The notes below the pieces were generated by a model, which was not told the DNA's origin, searched no databases, and worked only from the letters and a program-made list of their open reading frames with translations. A DNA stretch of 64,000 bases, from the NCBI RefSeq assembly GCF_900230185.1, contig NZ_OCSR01000002.1, forward strand, positions 2,418,001 through 2,482,000, written 5' to 3'. Position 1 is the first letter of the stretch; every line of letters begins with the position of its first letter. Shown piece by piece: positions 8,653 through 17,525 of the stretch. This stretch comes from Burkholderia sp. OK233. Lineage in GTDB: Bacteria > Pseudomonadota > Gammaproteobacteria > Burkholderiales > Burkholderiaceae. The position numbers and the translations under genes were made by a program.

Positions 8653-9201
8653 GTGACCCGAATTGCTACCCCGGCCACCGTCGCAGACACCCCTGCCGCA
8701 TCCCAACCGCTGCTCGAAGCGGTCAACAGGCAACTGGGCGTCGTGCCCAACCTGTTCCGCATGGTCGGCAACAGCCCAGTTGCCCTCGAAGGCTATCTGA
8801 GCCTGATGGGCGCGCTCGGCAAGGGCGAGCTGTCGGCGCAGACGCGTGAGCGCATCGCGCTCGCCGTCGCAGAAATCAATGGCTGCGACTACTGTCTGTC
8901 CGCTCACACCTACCTCGCAAAAAACGTCGCGAAGCTCGACGACACCGAAATCACCGCGAACCGCAACGGTGGTTCGAACGATCCGAAGGCCGCCGCCGCC
9001 GTGCTGTTTGCGAAAAAGGTGGCCGACGCGCGTGGTCGCGTATCGGAGGCCGATCTCAGCGCGGTCAAGGCAGCAGGCTATAGCGACGCTGCTGTAATCG
9101 AAATCGTGCTGAACGTGGCGTTCAACATCTGGACGAACTACGTCAACACGGTCGCGGGTACTGAGATCGACTTCCCGGTTGTACACGCCCAAAAGGCGTA
9201 A
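8653..9201 (+). CDS. Carboxymuconolactone decarboxylase family (AhpD-like) protein
   Basis: 182 residues from a GTG start preceded by AAGGAGAG. The AhpD/CMD core motif is clear: NGCDYCLSAHTYL (residues ~77-89) gives the CxxC redox pair and downstream His of alkylhydroperoxidase-like proteins. Members reduce peroxides through the vicinal cysteines or have unknown roles. It is divergent from the LysR regulator and 87 bases before a flavin-type oxidase gene, a common Burkholderia arrangement suggesting an inducible redox or detoxification operon. Confidence 0.87.
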   Translation: MTRIATPATVADTPAASQPLLEAVNRQLGVVPNLFRMVGNSPVALEGYLSLMGALGKGELSAQTRERIALAVAEINGCDYCLSAHTYLAKNVAKLDDTEITANRNGGSNDPKAAAAVLFAKKVADARGRVSEADLSAVKAAGYSDAAVIEIVLNVAFNIWTNYVNTVAGTEIDFPVVHAQKA

Positions 9202-9288
9202 CACGCCGGGACGGAGTCGATGTTGTTGATGCCACGAGCATCCGCGGTATTTCATCCATGGCAGAGATCAAATGTGATGGAGGGCAAG

Positions 9289-9909
9289 ATGAGTAGTTCG
9301 CACAGGTATCCCAGCGATGTGGTCTTCACGCCCTCCGTCAAGTCGATGCAGTCCCGTCGTGGATCACGCTCCGCTTACGCACGCCGCGAGCAGGACGGCG
9401 GGTGGGAAACGTCCATCACACAGGAGTGCGCGGATTTCATCGGCAGGCAGACGAGCGTCTTCCTCGCGACCGCGAACGACGACGGGCAGCCTTATATCCA
9501 GCATCGCGGCGGACCGCCGGGGTTCCTGCACGTCGTCAACGAAAAGGAGATTGCATTCGCCGATTTCTCCGGGAACAAGCAGTACGTCACCACCGGGAAT
9601 CTGGCGGATAACCAGAAGGCGTTTCTCTTCCTGATCGATTACGCCCGTAGTCAGCGCATCAAGATCTGGGGCGAGGCATATGTGGACGAGGACGAGGCGC
9701 TGATTGCCAGCCTCATGCCGGAAGGTTATCGGGCGCGTGCCGAACGGGCCATCGTGTTCAAGGTTTCCTTGTGGGACGCCAATTGTCCCCAGCACATTCC
9801 ACAACGCTTCGATGCCGCGGACGTACAGGCAGAACTCGACGAGCGGGATGAGCGCATTCGCGAACTGGAAACCGAGGTCGAGCGCCTGCGCAGAAAGGTA
9901 TCGAGTTGA
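9289..9909 (+). CDS. Pyridoxamine 5'-phosphate oxidase-fold protein
   Basis: 206 residues. The split-barrel FMN-binding fold is indicated by FLATANDDGQPYIQHRGGPP and IAFADFSGNKQYVTTGNLAD (residues ~55-110), and the protein ends in a predicted coiled coil (LDERDERIRELETEVERLRR). Start at 9289 is favoured by GGAGGG five bases upstream; ATGs at 9220 and 9277 are alternatives. It follows the CMD gene and probably shares its LysR-controlled promoter. Likely a flavin- or F420-type reductase/oxidase of unknown substrate. Confidence 0.8.
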   Translation: MSSSHRYPSDVVFTPSVKSMQSRRGSRSAYARREQDGGWETSITQECADFIGRQTSVFLATANDDGQPYIQHRGGPPGFLHVVNEKEIAFADFSGNKQYVTTGNLADNQKAFLFLIDYARSQRIKIWGEAYVDEDEALIASLMPEGYRARAERAIVFKVSLWDANCPQHIPQRFDAADVQAELDERDERIRELETEVERLRRKVSS

Positions 9910-9975
9910 TATGGCCGAACTGAGCCGCATGACGTCCGACCCAATTCGACCCAAAGGGGGCGCCGATGGCCTCGT

Positions 9976-10230
9976 CTAGACGACGACGGCGCCGCCCGCA
10001 ATGGCGAGCTCCGCGGGAGGGTACACCAGTGCCACGAGGCCGAGAAGCGCGCCGGTCGCACCGCCGAGCGCCACGCCGCGATCGAGCGAGTGCACGACGT
10101 CGCTGCTTTGCAGCAATGATGCCTCGGGTAACTGTTCGAGTGCGACACTGTGATTCGCGAGGACATGGATATGTCGCGATGTGATCCGCGCCTGCAGCAA
10201 GTCGTCGTACGCACGTCGCACACGTGAACA
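9976..10230 (-). pseudogene. DUF1269-type membrane protein fragment
   Basis: Minus-strand frame RRAYDDLLQARITSRHIHVL, then LPEASLLQSSDVVHSLDRGV and ALGGATGALLGLVAL, matches the N-terminal half of DUF1269/YrdC-like stress membrane proteins. The first ~10 residues are replaced by unrelated sequence and the frame ends at a stop (9976) soon after the first glycine-rich membrane helix, while relatives are about 170 residues. A remnant, probably of a once complete gene lost when neighbouring blocks were joined. Confidence 0.55.
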
Positions 10231-10258
10231 GACCCTAAACACCCGGCGCCCTCGGGAG

Positions 10259-10294
10259 ACGGCCGCCTCGGCAACCGATACTGGAGGCGGCCGT
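10259..10294 (+). terminator. Strong hairpin with short T-run
   Basis: An 11-bp perfect GC-rich stem (ACGGCCGCCTC / GAGGCGGCCGT) with a 14-base loop, followed by TTTTGC. It would terminate transcription on the + strand ahead of the oxidase operon. Confidence 0.55.
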
Positions 10295-10544
10295 TTTGCA
10301 TTGCATCGCGGCAAGTGACTCCTCCATTCGCGCGATCCGTATATGGGGCGCGCTTCCCCCTGGCGCTGGCTTGCACGATGCAGAGGAGAGGACTACCTTT
10401 GATTTAGAGCCGCTTACTATGCACAGCGAAGCGGTCCTGGCAGAAGTGCCGGCGCAGGCAGTACGAAGTACGGCAACGCGGCACAACGACGCCAGGCGCT
10501 TTTTTGTTAGCGGCTCCAGCGAGTGACGCGCAGCGAGGTGGACT

Positions 10545-11693
10545 ATGGCGCTTGCGATTGCCCTGAGCCTGATCATCGTATTGGCGGTAGGGTTTCACTT
10601 TGCCAGTCCCTGGTGGATCACGCCGATCGCCTCGAACTGGGTGCGCATGGACGACATGCTGACGATCACGCTCGTCATTACCGGCGCGCTCTTCATCGCG
10701 ATCAACCTGTTCATCGTGATCGCACTGGTGCGCTACCGCCACCGCAGGGGTCATCGCGCTGCTTACGAGCCGCACAACAAGCGGCTGGAATGGTGGCTGA
10801 TCGGCCTGACCTCTGTCGGCGTGGCAGCGTTGCTGGCACCGGGGCTCTTCGTCTACGCGGACTACATACGGCCGCCGCGCAACGTGCTGCAGATGGAAGT
10901 GCTCGCCCAGCAATGGCAATGGCGCTTCCGGTTTGCCGGCCCCGGTGGCAAGCTGGGCACGACGGACGTGCGCTACATCAGCAACGACAACCCCTTCGGC
11001 CTGAACCCCGGCGACCCCAACGGCCGTGACAACTACCTGATCGAGACGCCCGAGGTGCACCTGCCGCTCAACCGGCCGATCCAGGTCCTGACACGGTCGC
11101 GCGACGTGCTGCACGACTTCTACGTACCGCCGTTCCGTGCGCGCATGAACATAGTGCCCGGCATGGTGACCACCTTCTGGTTCACGCCGACCAAGGCAGG
11201 GCGTTACGACATCCTGTGCGCGCAGCTTTGCGGTATCGGGCACTCCAACATGCGCGGCGTGGTGGTGGTGGAAGACGAAGCATCGTTCTCGCGCTGGCTG
11301 GCACAGCAGAGCACGTTCGCGCAGCGGCAGCAGGCCAGGGTGCAGGCCGCACCCGCCGCTGCAGGCGGCAGCGCCCAGGCGCTTGCTGACCAGGGCAAGA
11401 CGTTCGCAGAGGCCAAGGGCTGCTTCGCCTGCCATACCGTGGACGGCAGTCCGCGCGTGGGCCCCACCTGGAAGGGCCTGTACGGCAAGACCGAAACGAT
11501 GGCCGACGGCAGTACCGCGAAGGTGGACGAAGCCTATCTGCGCGCCTTTATCCGCAACCCGAAGGCCCGCGTCGTGAAGGGCTTCGCACCCATCATGCCG
11601 ACCTTCGACCTGAGCGAGCAGGAGCTGACCGCGCTGGTGACCTACATCGAATCGCAAGGCGGCCCGGCCGCCATCAGCGCAGCCAAACCCTAG
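10545..11693 (+). CDS. coxB: Cytochrome c oxidase subunit II with fused cytochrome c
   Basis: 382 residues. Two N-terminal membrane helices (~3-20 and 38-62, plus a hydrophobic stretch at 84-102), then the CuA cupredoxin domain with VLAQQWQWRF (tryptophan-rich electron-entry patch) and the copper motif CAQLCGIGHSNM near residue 226. The usual Glu of the CxExC motif is Gln, as in ba3-type oxidases. Residues ~285-375 are a class I cytochrome c with CFACH haem attachment and a distal Met in PIMPTF. It passes electrons from a c-type donor to subunit I. First gene of a five-gene operon; no cleavable signal peptide is obvious. Confidence 0.93.
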   Translation: MALAIALSLIIVLAVGFHFASPWWITPIASNWVRMDDMLTITLVITGALFIAINLFIVIALVRYRHRRGHRAAYEPHNKRLEWWLIGLTSVGVAALLAPGLFVYADYIRPPRNVLQMEVLAQQWQWRFRFAGPGGKLGTTDVRYISNDNPFGLNPGDPNGRDNYLIETPEVHLPLNRPIQVLTRSRDVLHDFYVPPFRARMNIVPGMVTTFWFTPTKAGRYDILCAQLCGIGHSNMRGVVVVEDEASFSRWLAQQSTFAQRQQARVQAAPAAAGGSAQALADQGKTFAEAKGCFACHTVDGSPRVGPTWKGLYGKTETMADGSTAKVDEAYLRAFIRNPKARVVKGFAPIMPTFDLSEQELTALVTYIESQGGPAAISAAKP

Positions 11694-11706
11694 CGGAGCA
11701 GACGCA

Positions 11707-13464
11707 ATGTCCTACGCGCACACCAACCACGCCCAGCAAAGCTTCTGGACCCGCTATGTCTGGAGCCAGGACCACAAGGTCATCGCCGTGCAGTATTCGC
11801 TGACAGCCATCGCCATCGGCCTGGTCGGCCTTGTGCTGTCGGACCTGATGCGGTTGCAGCTCGGCTTTCCGGGCAAGTTCAGTTTCATCGACGCCAGCCA
11901 CTACTACCAGTTCGTCACCATGCACGGGATGATCATGGTGATCTACCTGCTGACGGCGCTGTTTCTGGGCGGCTTCGGCAACTACCTGATCCCGCTGATG
12001 CTGGGCGCGCGCGACATGGTGTTCCCGTTTCTCAACATGTTGAGCTACTGGGTCTACCTGCTGGCCGTGCTGGTGCTGGTGGCGAGCTTCTTCGTGCCAG
12101 GCGGGCCGACCGGCGCGGGCTGGACGCTGTATCCACCCCAGGCCATCCTGCCGGGCACGCCGGGCGTGGAATGGGGCATCGTGTTGATGCTGGTGTCGCT
12201 GGCGATCTTCATCGTCGCGACAACGATGGGCGGCTTGAATTACGTCACCACCACGCTGCAGGCGCGCACGCGCGGCATGACGCTCATGCGCATGCCGCTC
12301 ACGGTGTGGGGCATCTTCGTGGCGACCATCATGGCACTGCTGGCGTTTCCGGCGCTGTTCGTGGCGGCGGTGATGATGCTGCTCGACAGGACACTCGGCA
12401 CCAGCTTCTTCATACCGGCCGTGGTGTCGATGGGGCAGACGCTCAAGCATGCCGGCGGCAGCCCGCTGCTGTTCCAGCACCTGTTCTGGTTCTTCGGGCA
12501 TCCGGAGGTCTACATCGTCGCGCTGCCGGCCTTTGGCATCGTGTCGGACCTCATCAGCACGCACGCGCGCAAGAGCATCTTCGGCTACAAGATGATGGTG
12601 TGGGCCATCATCATCATCGGGGCGCTGAGCTTCGTGGTCTGGGCGCACCACATGTTCATCGCCGGCATGAATCCGTACTTCGGCTTCTTCTTTGCCACCA
12701 CCACGCTCATCATCGCCATCCCGACCGCCCTCAAGGTCTACAACTGGGTGCTGACGCTGTGGCGCGGCGATATCCACCTGACCGTGCCGATGCTGTTTGC
12801 CATCGGCTTCATCAGCACCTTCGTCCTGGGTGGGCTGACCGGGCTCTACCTCGGCAACGTGAGCGTGGACATTCCGCTGTCGAACACGTACTTCGTGGTG
12901 GCGCACTTCCATATGGTGATGGCCGTGTCGCCGATCCTGGTGGTGTTTGGCGGCATGTATCACTGGTATCCGAAGGTGACGGGCCGCATGCTCAACGACA
13001 CGCTCGGGCGTGTGCACTTCTGGGTCACCTTCCTCGGCACCTATGCGATCTACTTCCCGATGCACTATCTCGGCATCCTGGGCATGCCGCGGCGGTATTA
13101 CGCGTATGAGGGCTACAGCTTCATTCCACATTCGGCGCAGACGCTCAACACGTTCATCACCGTCATTGCGCTGATCGTTGCAGTGGCGCAGTTGCTGTTC
13201 CTGTACAACCTGGCGTGGAGCCTGGTGCGCGGCAAGCGTGCCGACAGCAACCCTTGGCGGGCCACCACGCTGGAATGGCAGACGCCGCAAACGCCGCCAG
13301 TGCATGGCAACTGGGGCGCCGCGCCGCCCGTCGTTTACCGCTGGGCGTACGAATACAGCCCGCCGGGGCAGGAGGAAGACTTCGTCCCGCAAAACCAGCC
13401 GCCTGCGACGGCGCCTGAACCGGCCACCCACCCGACGCTTCAACCCGGAGAGGCACGCGAATGA
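11707..13464 (+). CDS. coxA: Cytochrome c oxidase subunit I
   Basis: 585 residues with twelve membrane helices; catalytic core of a proton-pumping haem-copper oxidase. A-type landmarks: NYLIPLMLGARDMVFPFLN (D-channel Asp and Asn), GHPEVYIVALPAFG (CuB His, cross-linked Tyr and D-channel Glu), VWAHHMF (two CuB His) and VVAHFHMVM (haem ligands). It lies 13 bases after subunit II and overlaps the next gene by four bases (ATGA). Encoded with its own fused cytochrome c donor, it is probably a secondary oxidase besides the housekeeping aa3 enzyme. Confidence 0.95.
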   Translation: MSYAHTNHAQQSFWTRYVWSQDHKVIAVQYSLTAIAIGLVGLVLSDLMRLQLGFPGKFSFIDASHYYQFVTMHGMIMVIYLLTALFLGGFGNYLIPLMLGARDMVFPFLNMLSYWVYLLAVLVLVASFFVPGGPTGAGWTLYPPQAILPGTPGVEWGIVLMLVSLAIFIVATTMGGLNYVTTTLQARTRGMTLMRMPLTVWGIFVATIMALLAFPALFVAAVMMLLDRTLGTSFFIPAVVSMGQTLKHAGGSPLLFQHLFWFFGHPEVYIVALPAFGIVSDLISTHARKSIFGYKMMVWAIIIIGALSFVVWAHHMFIAGMNPYFGFFFATTTLIIAIPTALKVYNWVLTLWRGDIHLTVPMLFAIGFISTFVLGGLTGLYLGNVSVDIPLSNTYFVVAHFHMVMAVSPILVVFGGMYHWYPKVTGRMLNDTLGRVHFWVTFLGTYAIYFPMHYLGILGMPRRYYAYEGYSFIPHSAQTLNTFITVIALIVAVAQLLFLYNLAWSLVRGKRADSNPWRATTLEWQTPQTPPVHGNWGAAPPVVYRWAYEYSPPGQEEDFVPQNQPPATAPEPATHPTLQPGEARE

Positions 13465-14072
13465 CCACACTGCCCCGTTCCTTCGTTCCTGACGCGCCAC
13501 CTGTCTCGCCGAATGCGAGCCGCATCGGCCTGATCGTCTTCATGGCGGTGGCAACGACATTGTTTTCACTGCTGCTGTTCGCCTACGCAATGCGTATGCG
13601 CGAGCCCGACTGGCAGCCGATCCCGCATCCAGCGCTGCTGTGGTGGAACACCGGTGCGCTGGTGCTGGCAAGCATTGCCATGCAGCGTGCCCGGCAGATT
13701 ACCTTGCACCGCGCAGCGTGGCTGGTGTCAAGCGGTGTGCTGGCGGCCGTGTTCGTGATCGGACAACTGGCCGCCTGGCGCATGCTGTCGGCGGCCGGGC
13801 AGACCGTCACCGTCAATCCTTCCAATAGCTTCCTCTACCTGCTCACCGGCCTGCACGGGTTGCATGTGCTGGGCGGGCTGGTGGCCTGGGCCGTGACGAT
13901 CGCGCTTCTCCAGCGAGCGGACCCCTTCCGGGCCCACCGCGCCATCGCGCTGTGCGCCATCTACTGGCATTTCCTGCTGGCTGTCTGGCTCGTGCTGCTG
14001 GCGGCGATGTGGTGGATCACCCCTGAGTTCGTGGGCGCCATCTGCGGGCCGCTGTATGGAGCCGCGCCGTGA
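13461..14072 (+). CDS. Cytochrome c oxidase subunit III-like protein (first copy)
   Basis: 203 residues with about five membrane helices and the subunit III landmarks FLYLLTGLHGLHVLGGLVAW and YWHFLLAVWLVLL near the C-terminus. It belongs to the short, five-helix subunit III family. It begins inside the stop of subunit I (ATGA) and its own stop overlaps the GTG of the next gene, so the three are translationally coupled. Its oddity is that a second subunit III gene follows directly. Confidence 0.87.
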   Translation: MTTLPRSFVPDAPPVSPNASRIGLIVFMAVATTLFSLLLFAYAMRMREPDWQPIPHPALLWWNTGALVLASIAMQRARQITLHRAAWLVSSGVLAAVFVIGQLAAWRMLSAAGQTVTVNPSNSFLYLLTGLHGLHVLGGLVAWAVTIALLQRADPFRAHRAIALCAIYWHFLLAVWLVLLAAMWWITPEFVGAICGPLYGAAP

Positions 14073-14776
14073 CCACGCCCACGCTCCCCACCGAATCCGC
14101 TGCCACCACGCCCACGGGCGCCGGGTCTGACGGCTGGCGCGGCATCGTCACGGACTGGTCGGCCGACCGAGAAGCCTTCAAGGTGCCGTGGGGCAAGGCG
14201 ATGATGTGGATCTTCCTGCTATCGGACACCTTCATCTTCAGCAGCTTCCTGATCGGCTACATGACGGTGCGGATGTCGACCACGGTGCCGTGGCCTGACA
14301 CTTCCAAGGTGTTCGCGCTCACGGTGGGCGGCGTGGATGTGCCTTTGCTGCTGATCGCCATCATGACGTTCGTCCTGATCAGCAGCAGCGGCACCATGGC
14401 GATGGCTGTCAACTTTGGCTACCGGCGTAACGCAAAGCGCGCCGCCGCACTGTTGCTGGCGACCGCGCTGCTGGGCGCGACCTTCGTGTCGATGCAGGCC
14501 TTCGAATGGACCAAGCTGATCGTCCATGAAGGTATCCGCCCCTGGGGCAACCCGATGGGCGCGGCGCAGTTTGGCGCGTGCTTCTTCATGATCACCGGGT
14601 TCCACGGCTTTCACGTGAGCTGCGGTGTGATCTACCTGCTGCTGACCGCACGCAAGATCCTGCAGCCGGGGTTCACCGAGCACGGCAACTTCCAGATCGT
14701 GGAGATTGCCGGCTTGTACTGGCACTTCGTCGACCTGGTGTGGGTGTTCATCTTTGCGCTGTTCTATTTGTGGTGA
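14069..14776 (+). CDS. Haem-copper oxidase subunit III (second copy)
   Basis: 235 residues from a GTG that overlaps the preceding stop (GTGA). Five membrane helices with MITGFHGFHVSCGVIYLLL and LYWHFVDLVWVFIFALFYLW, the conserved C-terminal features of subunit III. It differs clearly from the first copy in its N-terminus (about 45 soluble residues). Two tandem, non-identical subunit III genes suggest the short proteins together replace one long seven-helix subunit, or one is an accessory. Confidence 0.88.
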   Translation: MTTPTLPTESAATTPTGAGSDGWRGIVTDWSADREAFKVPWGKAMMWIFLLSDTFIFSSFLIGYMTVRMSTTVPWPDTSKVFALTVGGVDVPLLLIAIMTFVLISSSGTMAMAVNFGYRRNAKRAAALLLATALLGATFVSMQAFEWTKLIVHEGIRPWGNPMGAAQFGACFFMITGFHGFHVSCGVIYLLLTARKILQPGFTEHGNFQIVEIAGLYWHFVDLVWVFIFALFYLW

Positions 14777-14784
14777 GGCAGACC

Positions 14785-15126
14785 ATGGACCACACCGATC
14801 CCGCCCATCGACCCGACGCCGCGCACGGCCAGCAGCATCCGATCGGCATCTACCTGAAGATCTGGGGCCTGCTGTTCGTACTGAGCACGATGTCGTACAT
14901 GGTGGATTACTTCCACGTGCAGGGCCTGCTGCGCTGGGCGCTGATCGTCGTGCTCATGATCGCCAAGGCCGGGCTGATCGTGTCGATTTTCATGCACATG
15001 ATGTGGGAGCGGTTGGCGCTGGTGTACGCCATCCTGATACCGCCCTTGGGCCTGCTGGTGCTGCTGGTGCTGATGGCTGCCGAAGCGCATCACACCTTCG
15101 GCATGCGGGAACTCTTCTTCCACTGA
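14785..15126 (+). CDS. Cytochrome c oxidase subunit IV family protein
   Basis: 113 residues, three membrane helices (~24-45, 52-75, 80-102) with the typical KAGLIVSIFMHMMWE motif of prokaryotic subunit IV. The N-terminus is His/Asp-rich (MDHTDPAHRPDAAHGQQHP). Eight bases after the second subunit III gene; last gene of the operon. Small structural subunit thought to stabilise the complex. Confidence 0.87.
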   Translation: MDHTDPAHRPDAAHGQQHPIGIYLKIWGLLFVLSTMSYMVDYFHVQGLLRWALIVVLMIAKAGLIVSIFMHMMWERLALVYAILIPPLGLLVLLVLMAAEAHHTFGMRELFFH

Positions 15127-15196
15127 TCCCTGCGCCGACCGTTCCTCAGGCGAGTGCCTGGAACGCACCGCTCTGAATACAAAACGACCCGACAAA

Positions 15197-15247
15197 TGAA
15201 CTGCACCCCAAAGTTGGATCAGTGTCCAACTTTGCGGGGGCAGTTCA
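15197..15247. mobile_element. 51-bp relic: two IS3-family (IS150-like) ends joined head to head
   Basis: Both arms begin TGAACTGC and run inward as ...AAAGTTGGA, separated by only TCAGTG: two terminal repeats of an IS3/IS150-subgroup element with the interior lost. Both sides carry the direct repeat CAAA, fitting a short target duplication. Flanks AAAACGACCCGAC and GCCGGGCCGTTTTTG would nearly pair with each other, so the insertion seems to lie in the loop of the oxidase operon's terminator. The 51-bp palindrome itself could now act as a hairpin. Confidence 0.6.
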
Positions 15248-15309
15248 CAAATGCCGGGCCGTTTTTGTTTCCTGGCTCGCTGAAAATCTCGGCGAAAAAC
15301 ACCTTCAAA

Positions 15310-15867
15310 TCAGGCGTGCTTCTCACTGAATTCGTTGAGCGGCACAGGCTGCTTGAGCGGATCGAAGTCGGCCCACCGCCCTTGTTGCCAGCGGCCGGTC
15401 GCGCGTTCGATCGCCGCGCCTCCCGCATCGCGCAGCACCCGTGCGGCGTCCAACTGGCTGTCCGGCGACACGTGTACGGCCACCAGCACGCCGGAATCAC
15501 GGGTTTCTTCGTTGCTGGCTTCATGCGTGCGCATCATCGCGCCGACCAATGAACCGACATACGCACTCACCCCGGCCGCGATCAACGACATGATAAGCGG
15601 CGCCGAAAACACCGCGAAGATCCCGACGCCGACCACGGCGCCAACCGCTGCGCCAATCGTGATGCCTATCTCGGCACCCTTCGGCGCCTCCCTCGCGTTT
15701 GCGTCGGCGCTGATATCGCCGCCGGGCCGAAAACGTGCGTGTTGGCCGATCGGATTGACAAAAAACAGTGTGACGTCCTCCTCGACAAAACCGGCATTGA
15801 AGAGCCGTTGCGCCGCGTCTTCAGCGGCGGGGAATGTCGTAAAGCGTGCTGCGACGATGAGTGACAT
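15310..15867 (-). CDS. Glycine-zipper membrane protein, stress-type
   Basis: 185 residues. N-terminal ferredoxin-like segment (MSLIVAARFTTFPAAEDAAQ), then a glycine/alanine-rich double membrane hairpin (GITIGAAVGAVVGVGIFAVF and ~PLIMSLIAAGVSAYVGSLVG), then a second alpha/beta segment (GVLVAVHVSPDSQLDAARVL). This resembles general-stress 17M/glycine-zipper proteins of Burkholderia. Start supported by a perfect AAGGAGG five bases upstream. Monocistronic, convergent with the oxidase operon. Function unknown. Confidence 0.75.
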   Translation of the reverse strand: MSLIVAARFTTFPAAEDAAQRLFNAGFVEEDVTLFFVNPIGQHARFRPGGDISADANAREAPKGAEIGITIGAAVGAVVGVGIFAVFSAPLIMSLIAAGVSAYVGSLVGAMMRTHEASNEETRDSGVLVAVHVSPDSQLDAARVLRDAGGAAIERATGRWQQGRWADFDPLKQPVPLNEFSEKHA

Positions 15868-15962
15868 GTGGCCTCCTTCGATCGTTGACTAGCGATTGCA
15901 GACTATGCCGCCCGACCTCACTCGCGCCGAGACAGAGGTGCATGCGGCGGCACGCGCCGGGA

Positions 15963-16280
15963 CTATGCCGTGGTGCCGCGATCGGGTTCCATGCCGTCCA
16001 CTCTGAACAGTCCGCTATGTAACACTACTCCTTTGCCGCCGTTCTGGTCGATCGCTTCCGCGCAAACCGAACGGATAGGATTGCGGCCGTTGTCGAAAGC
16101 AGCCATTAACGCGGATTCCAGCGGAGATCCAACACGTAGACGCCGAAGAGAGTCAGTAGCGGAATCGTCGCTAGCACGCCACGTCGTCGCCAGAACGAGG
16201 ATCATCCGTCCGGGTGGCGATAGCCATGCGGCGCTATCAGTCTCGCGAGCTGGAGGACTAGAATGAATTATCCGAATCAA
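15963..16280 (-). CDS. Small hypothetical protein, DUF1488-like
   Basis: 105 residues if the ATG at 16280 is used. The C-terminal half (ESALMAAFDNGRNPIRSVCA then VVLHSGLFRVDGME) resembles DUF1488-type short proteins of Burkholderia; the N-terminal half does not, so an upstream frameshift is possible. Divergent from the membrane protein gene at 16295 with almost no promoter space. Real gene or remnant cannot be decided from sequence. Confidence 0.4.
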   Translation of the reverse strand: MIRIIHSSPPARETDSAAWLSPPGRMILVLATTWRASDDSATDSLRRLRVGSPLESALMAAFDNGRNPIRSVCAEAIDQNGGKGVVLHSGLFRVDGMEPDRGTTA

Positions 16281-16294
16281 TCGGGAGAGAAATT

Positions 16295-16828
16295 GTGGAA
16301 CTTCACATGGATTCCCATCATTTCACACACGGCCAGCCTGACTGGCGGGCAGCCGTGCTGGCAGGCGTCATCGCGGGCGTTGTGTTCCTGGCGTTAGGGG
16401 TTGTCCTGATGGCACTGATGACGGGCGCAAGTCTGCTGGAGCCCCCACGCATGGTCGCCGCGATCATGCTGGGACGAGGCGCATTGCAATCGCCGCAAGC
16501 ATTCTCAATTGGCATCGTGCTCGCGGCCTTTGGGGTGCATTTTGCCCTTGCCATCGTATTCGCGCTTATCCTTGGTCTGATCATGACGTCATTCAACCTT
16601 GACTCGAGCATGGGGATGGCTTCACTGGCGGGTGGCGCTTTCGCTGCAGCCGTTTACCTGATTAATTTCTACGGCATGACACGGTTTTTTCCGTGGTTCG
16701 CAGAAGCGCGCAACTGGGCCAGCCTGTTCGTTCACATCGTCTTCGGCATCGTGGCGGCGAACATGTACATGAGACTGGAGCGCAACACATCCCGCGGGGT
16801 CAAGGCGGACGCGGGCGGCCCGTCGTAG
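16295..16828 (+). CDS. Hypothetical four-helix membrane protein
   Basis: 177 residues from a GTG preceded by GGGAGAGA (alternative ATG at 16307). Four strongly hydrophobic segments (~20-45, 70-95, 108-130, 143-160) and a basic tail; His-rich N-terminus (MDSHHFTHGQPDW). Unrecognised family, similar in style to conserved Burkholderia inner-membrane proteins near oxidase genes. Function unknown. Confidence 0.65.
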   Translation: MELHMDSHHFTHGQPDWRAAVLAGVIAGVVFLALGVVLMALMTGASLLEPPRMVAAIMLGRGALQSPQAFSIGIVLAAFGVHFALAIVFALILGLIMTSFNLDSSMGMASLAGGAFAAAVYLINFYGMTRFFPWFAEARNWASLFVHIVFGIVAANMYMRLERNTSRGVKADAGGPS

Positions 16829-16986
16829 TCCGGTGCCGTGTTGATCGACCGGTCTCCAGAGCAGAAAAGGCTCGCCGCGCAACAACATGAGCACCTCGTC
16901 GAGATAGGGATGGTCGGCCAGACGAGACGAAAGAAAAGCCAAGCTGGAAGATCGGCCAGCGCCCGAACGGAGCGGGACTTTCGATC

Positions 16987-17487
16987 ATGTATGCATACTT
17001 CAGACGGTCGTACGGGCCTGGCCCTTTCGACGACGAGGGAGATGTGCCGAGCCGCGAGTGGCGCATCAAGCGCAACTGCTCTCTCACTCCGCGGCAGTCG
17101 CTCGCCGCGACCGTGTTCCTCATGGCGCTCGACCTCGCGATCGGCGTGGTAGCGGCATTCGCATTCGGCGCGTGGCTCACGCTGCCCTTCTCGATGCTTT
17201 GCACCGTGGCCATCGGCATCGCCTTTATCGCCTACTCCAGGCACGCGACGGACGGCGAGGTGCTGACGTTCGCGCCCCCGTTCGTGATCGTCGAAGTACA
17301 CGAGCGCGGACGCCGCACGATGCATCGGATGAATGCGGCCCGCTTGACCGTGTCTCTCGGCGACAGCGATGGCGCCGTCTACCTTTGCGACGGCTGGCAG
17401 CGTATTCCCGTCGGACGGCAACTGCCTGCCGCCGCCCGCGCGGAGTTCGTGCGTCAATTGCGCCGCTTTATCCTGGCCGACAGTTGA
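16987..17487 (+). CDS. DUF2244 membrane protein
   Basis: 166 residues. REWRIKRNCSLTPRQS is the conserved DUF2244 opening, followed by two adjacent membrane helices (~42-82) and a soluble C-terminal domain ending FVRQLRRFILADS. DUF2244 genes normally flank cytochrome c oxidase (coxB) operons in beta-proteobacteria, and here one lies 1.9 kb from the oxidase operon, suggesting an ancestral link. Biochemical role unknown. Confidence 0.82.
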   Translation: MYAYFRRSYGPGPFDDEGDVPSREWRIKRNCSLTPRQSLAATVFLMALDLAIGVVAAFAFGAWLTLPFSMLCTVAIGIAFIAYSRHATDGEVLTFAPPFVIVEVHERGRRTMHRMNAARLTVSLGDSDGAVYLCDGWQRIPVGRQLPAAARAEFVRQLRRFILADS

Positions 17488-17525
17488 CATGCCGGCCGAT
17501 GATCGCCCGGCATGTCTGATTGGCC

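Noticed and set aside
11674..13500. 608-codon minus-strand frame across oxidase subunit I
   Set aside because: His/Arg-rich composition typical of antisense of a membrane-protein gene; subunit I on the + strand is unmistakable.
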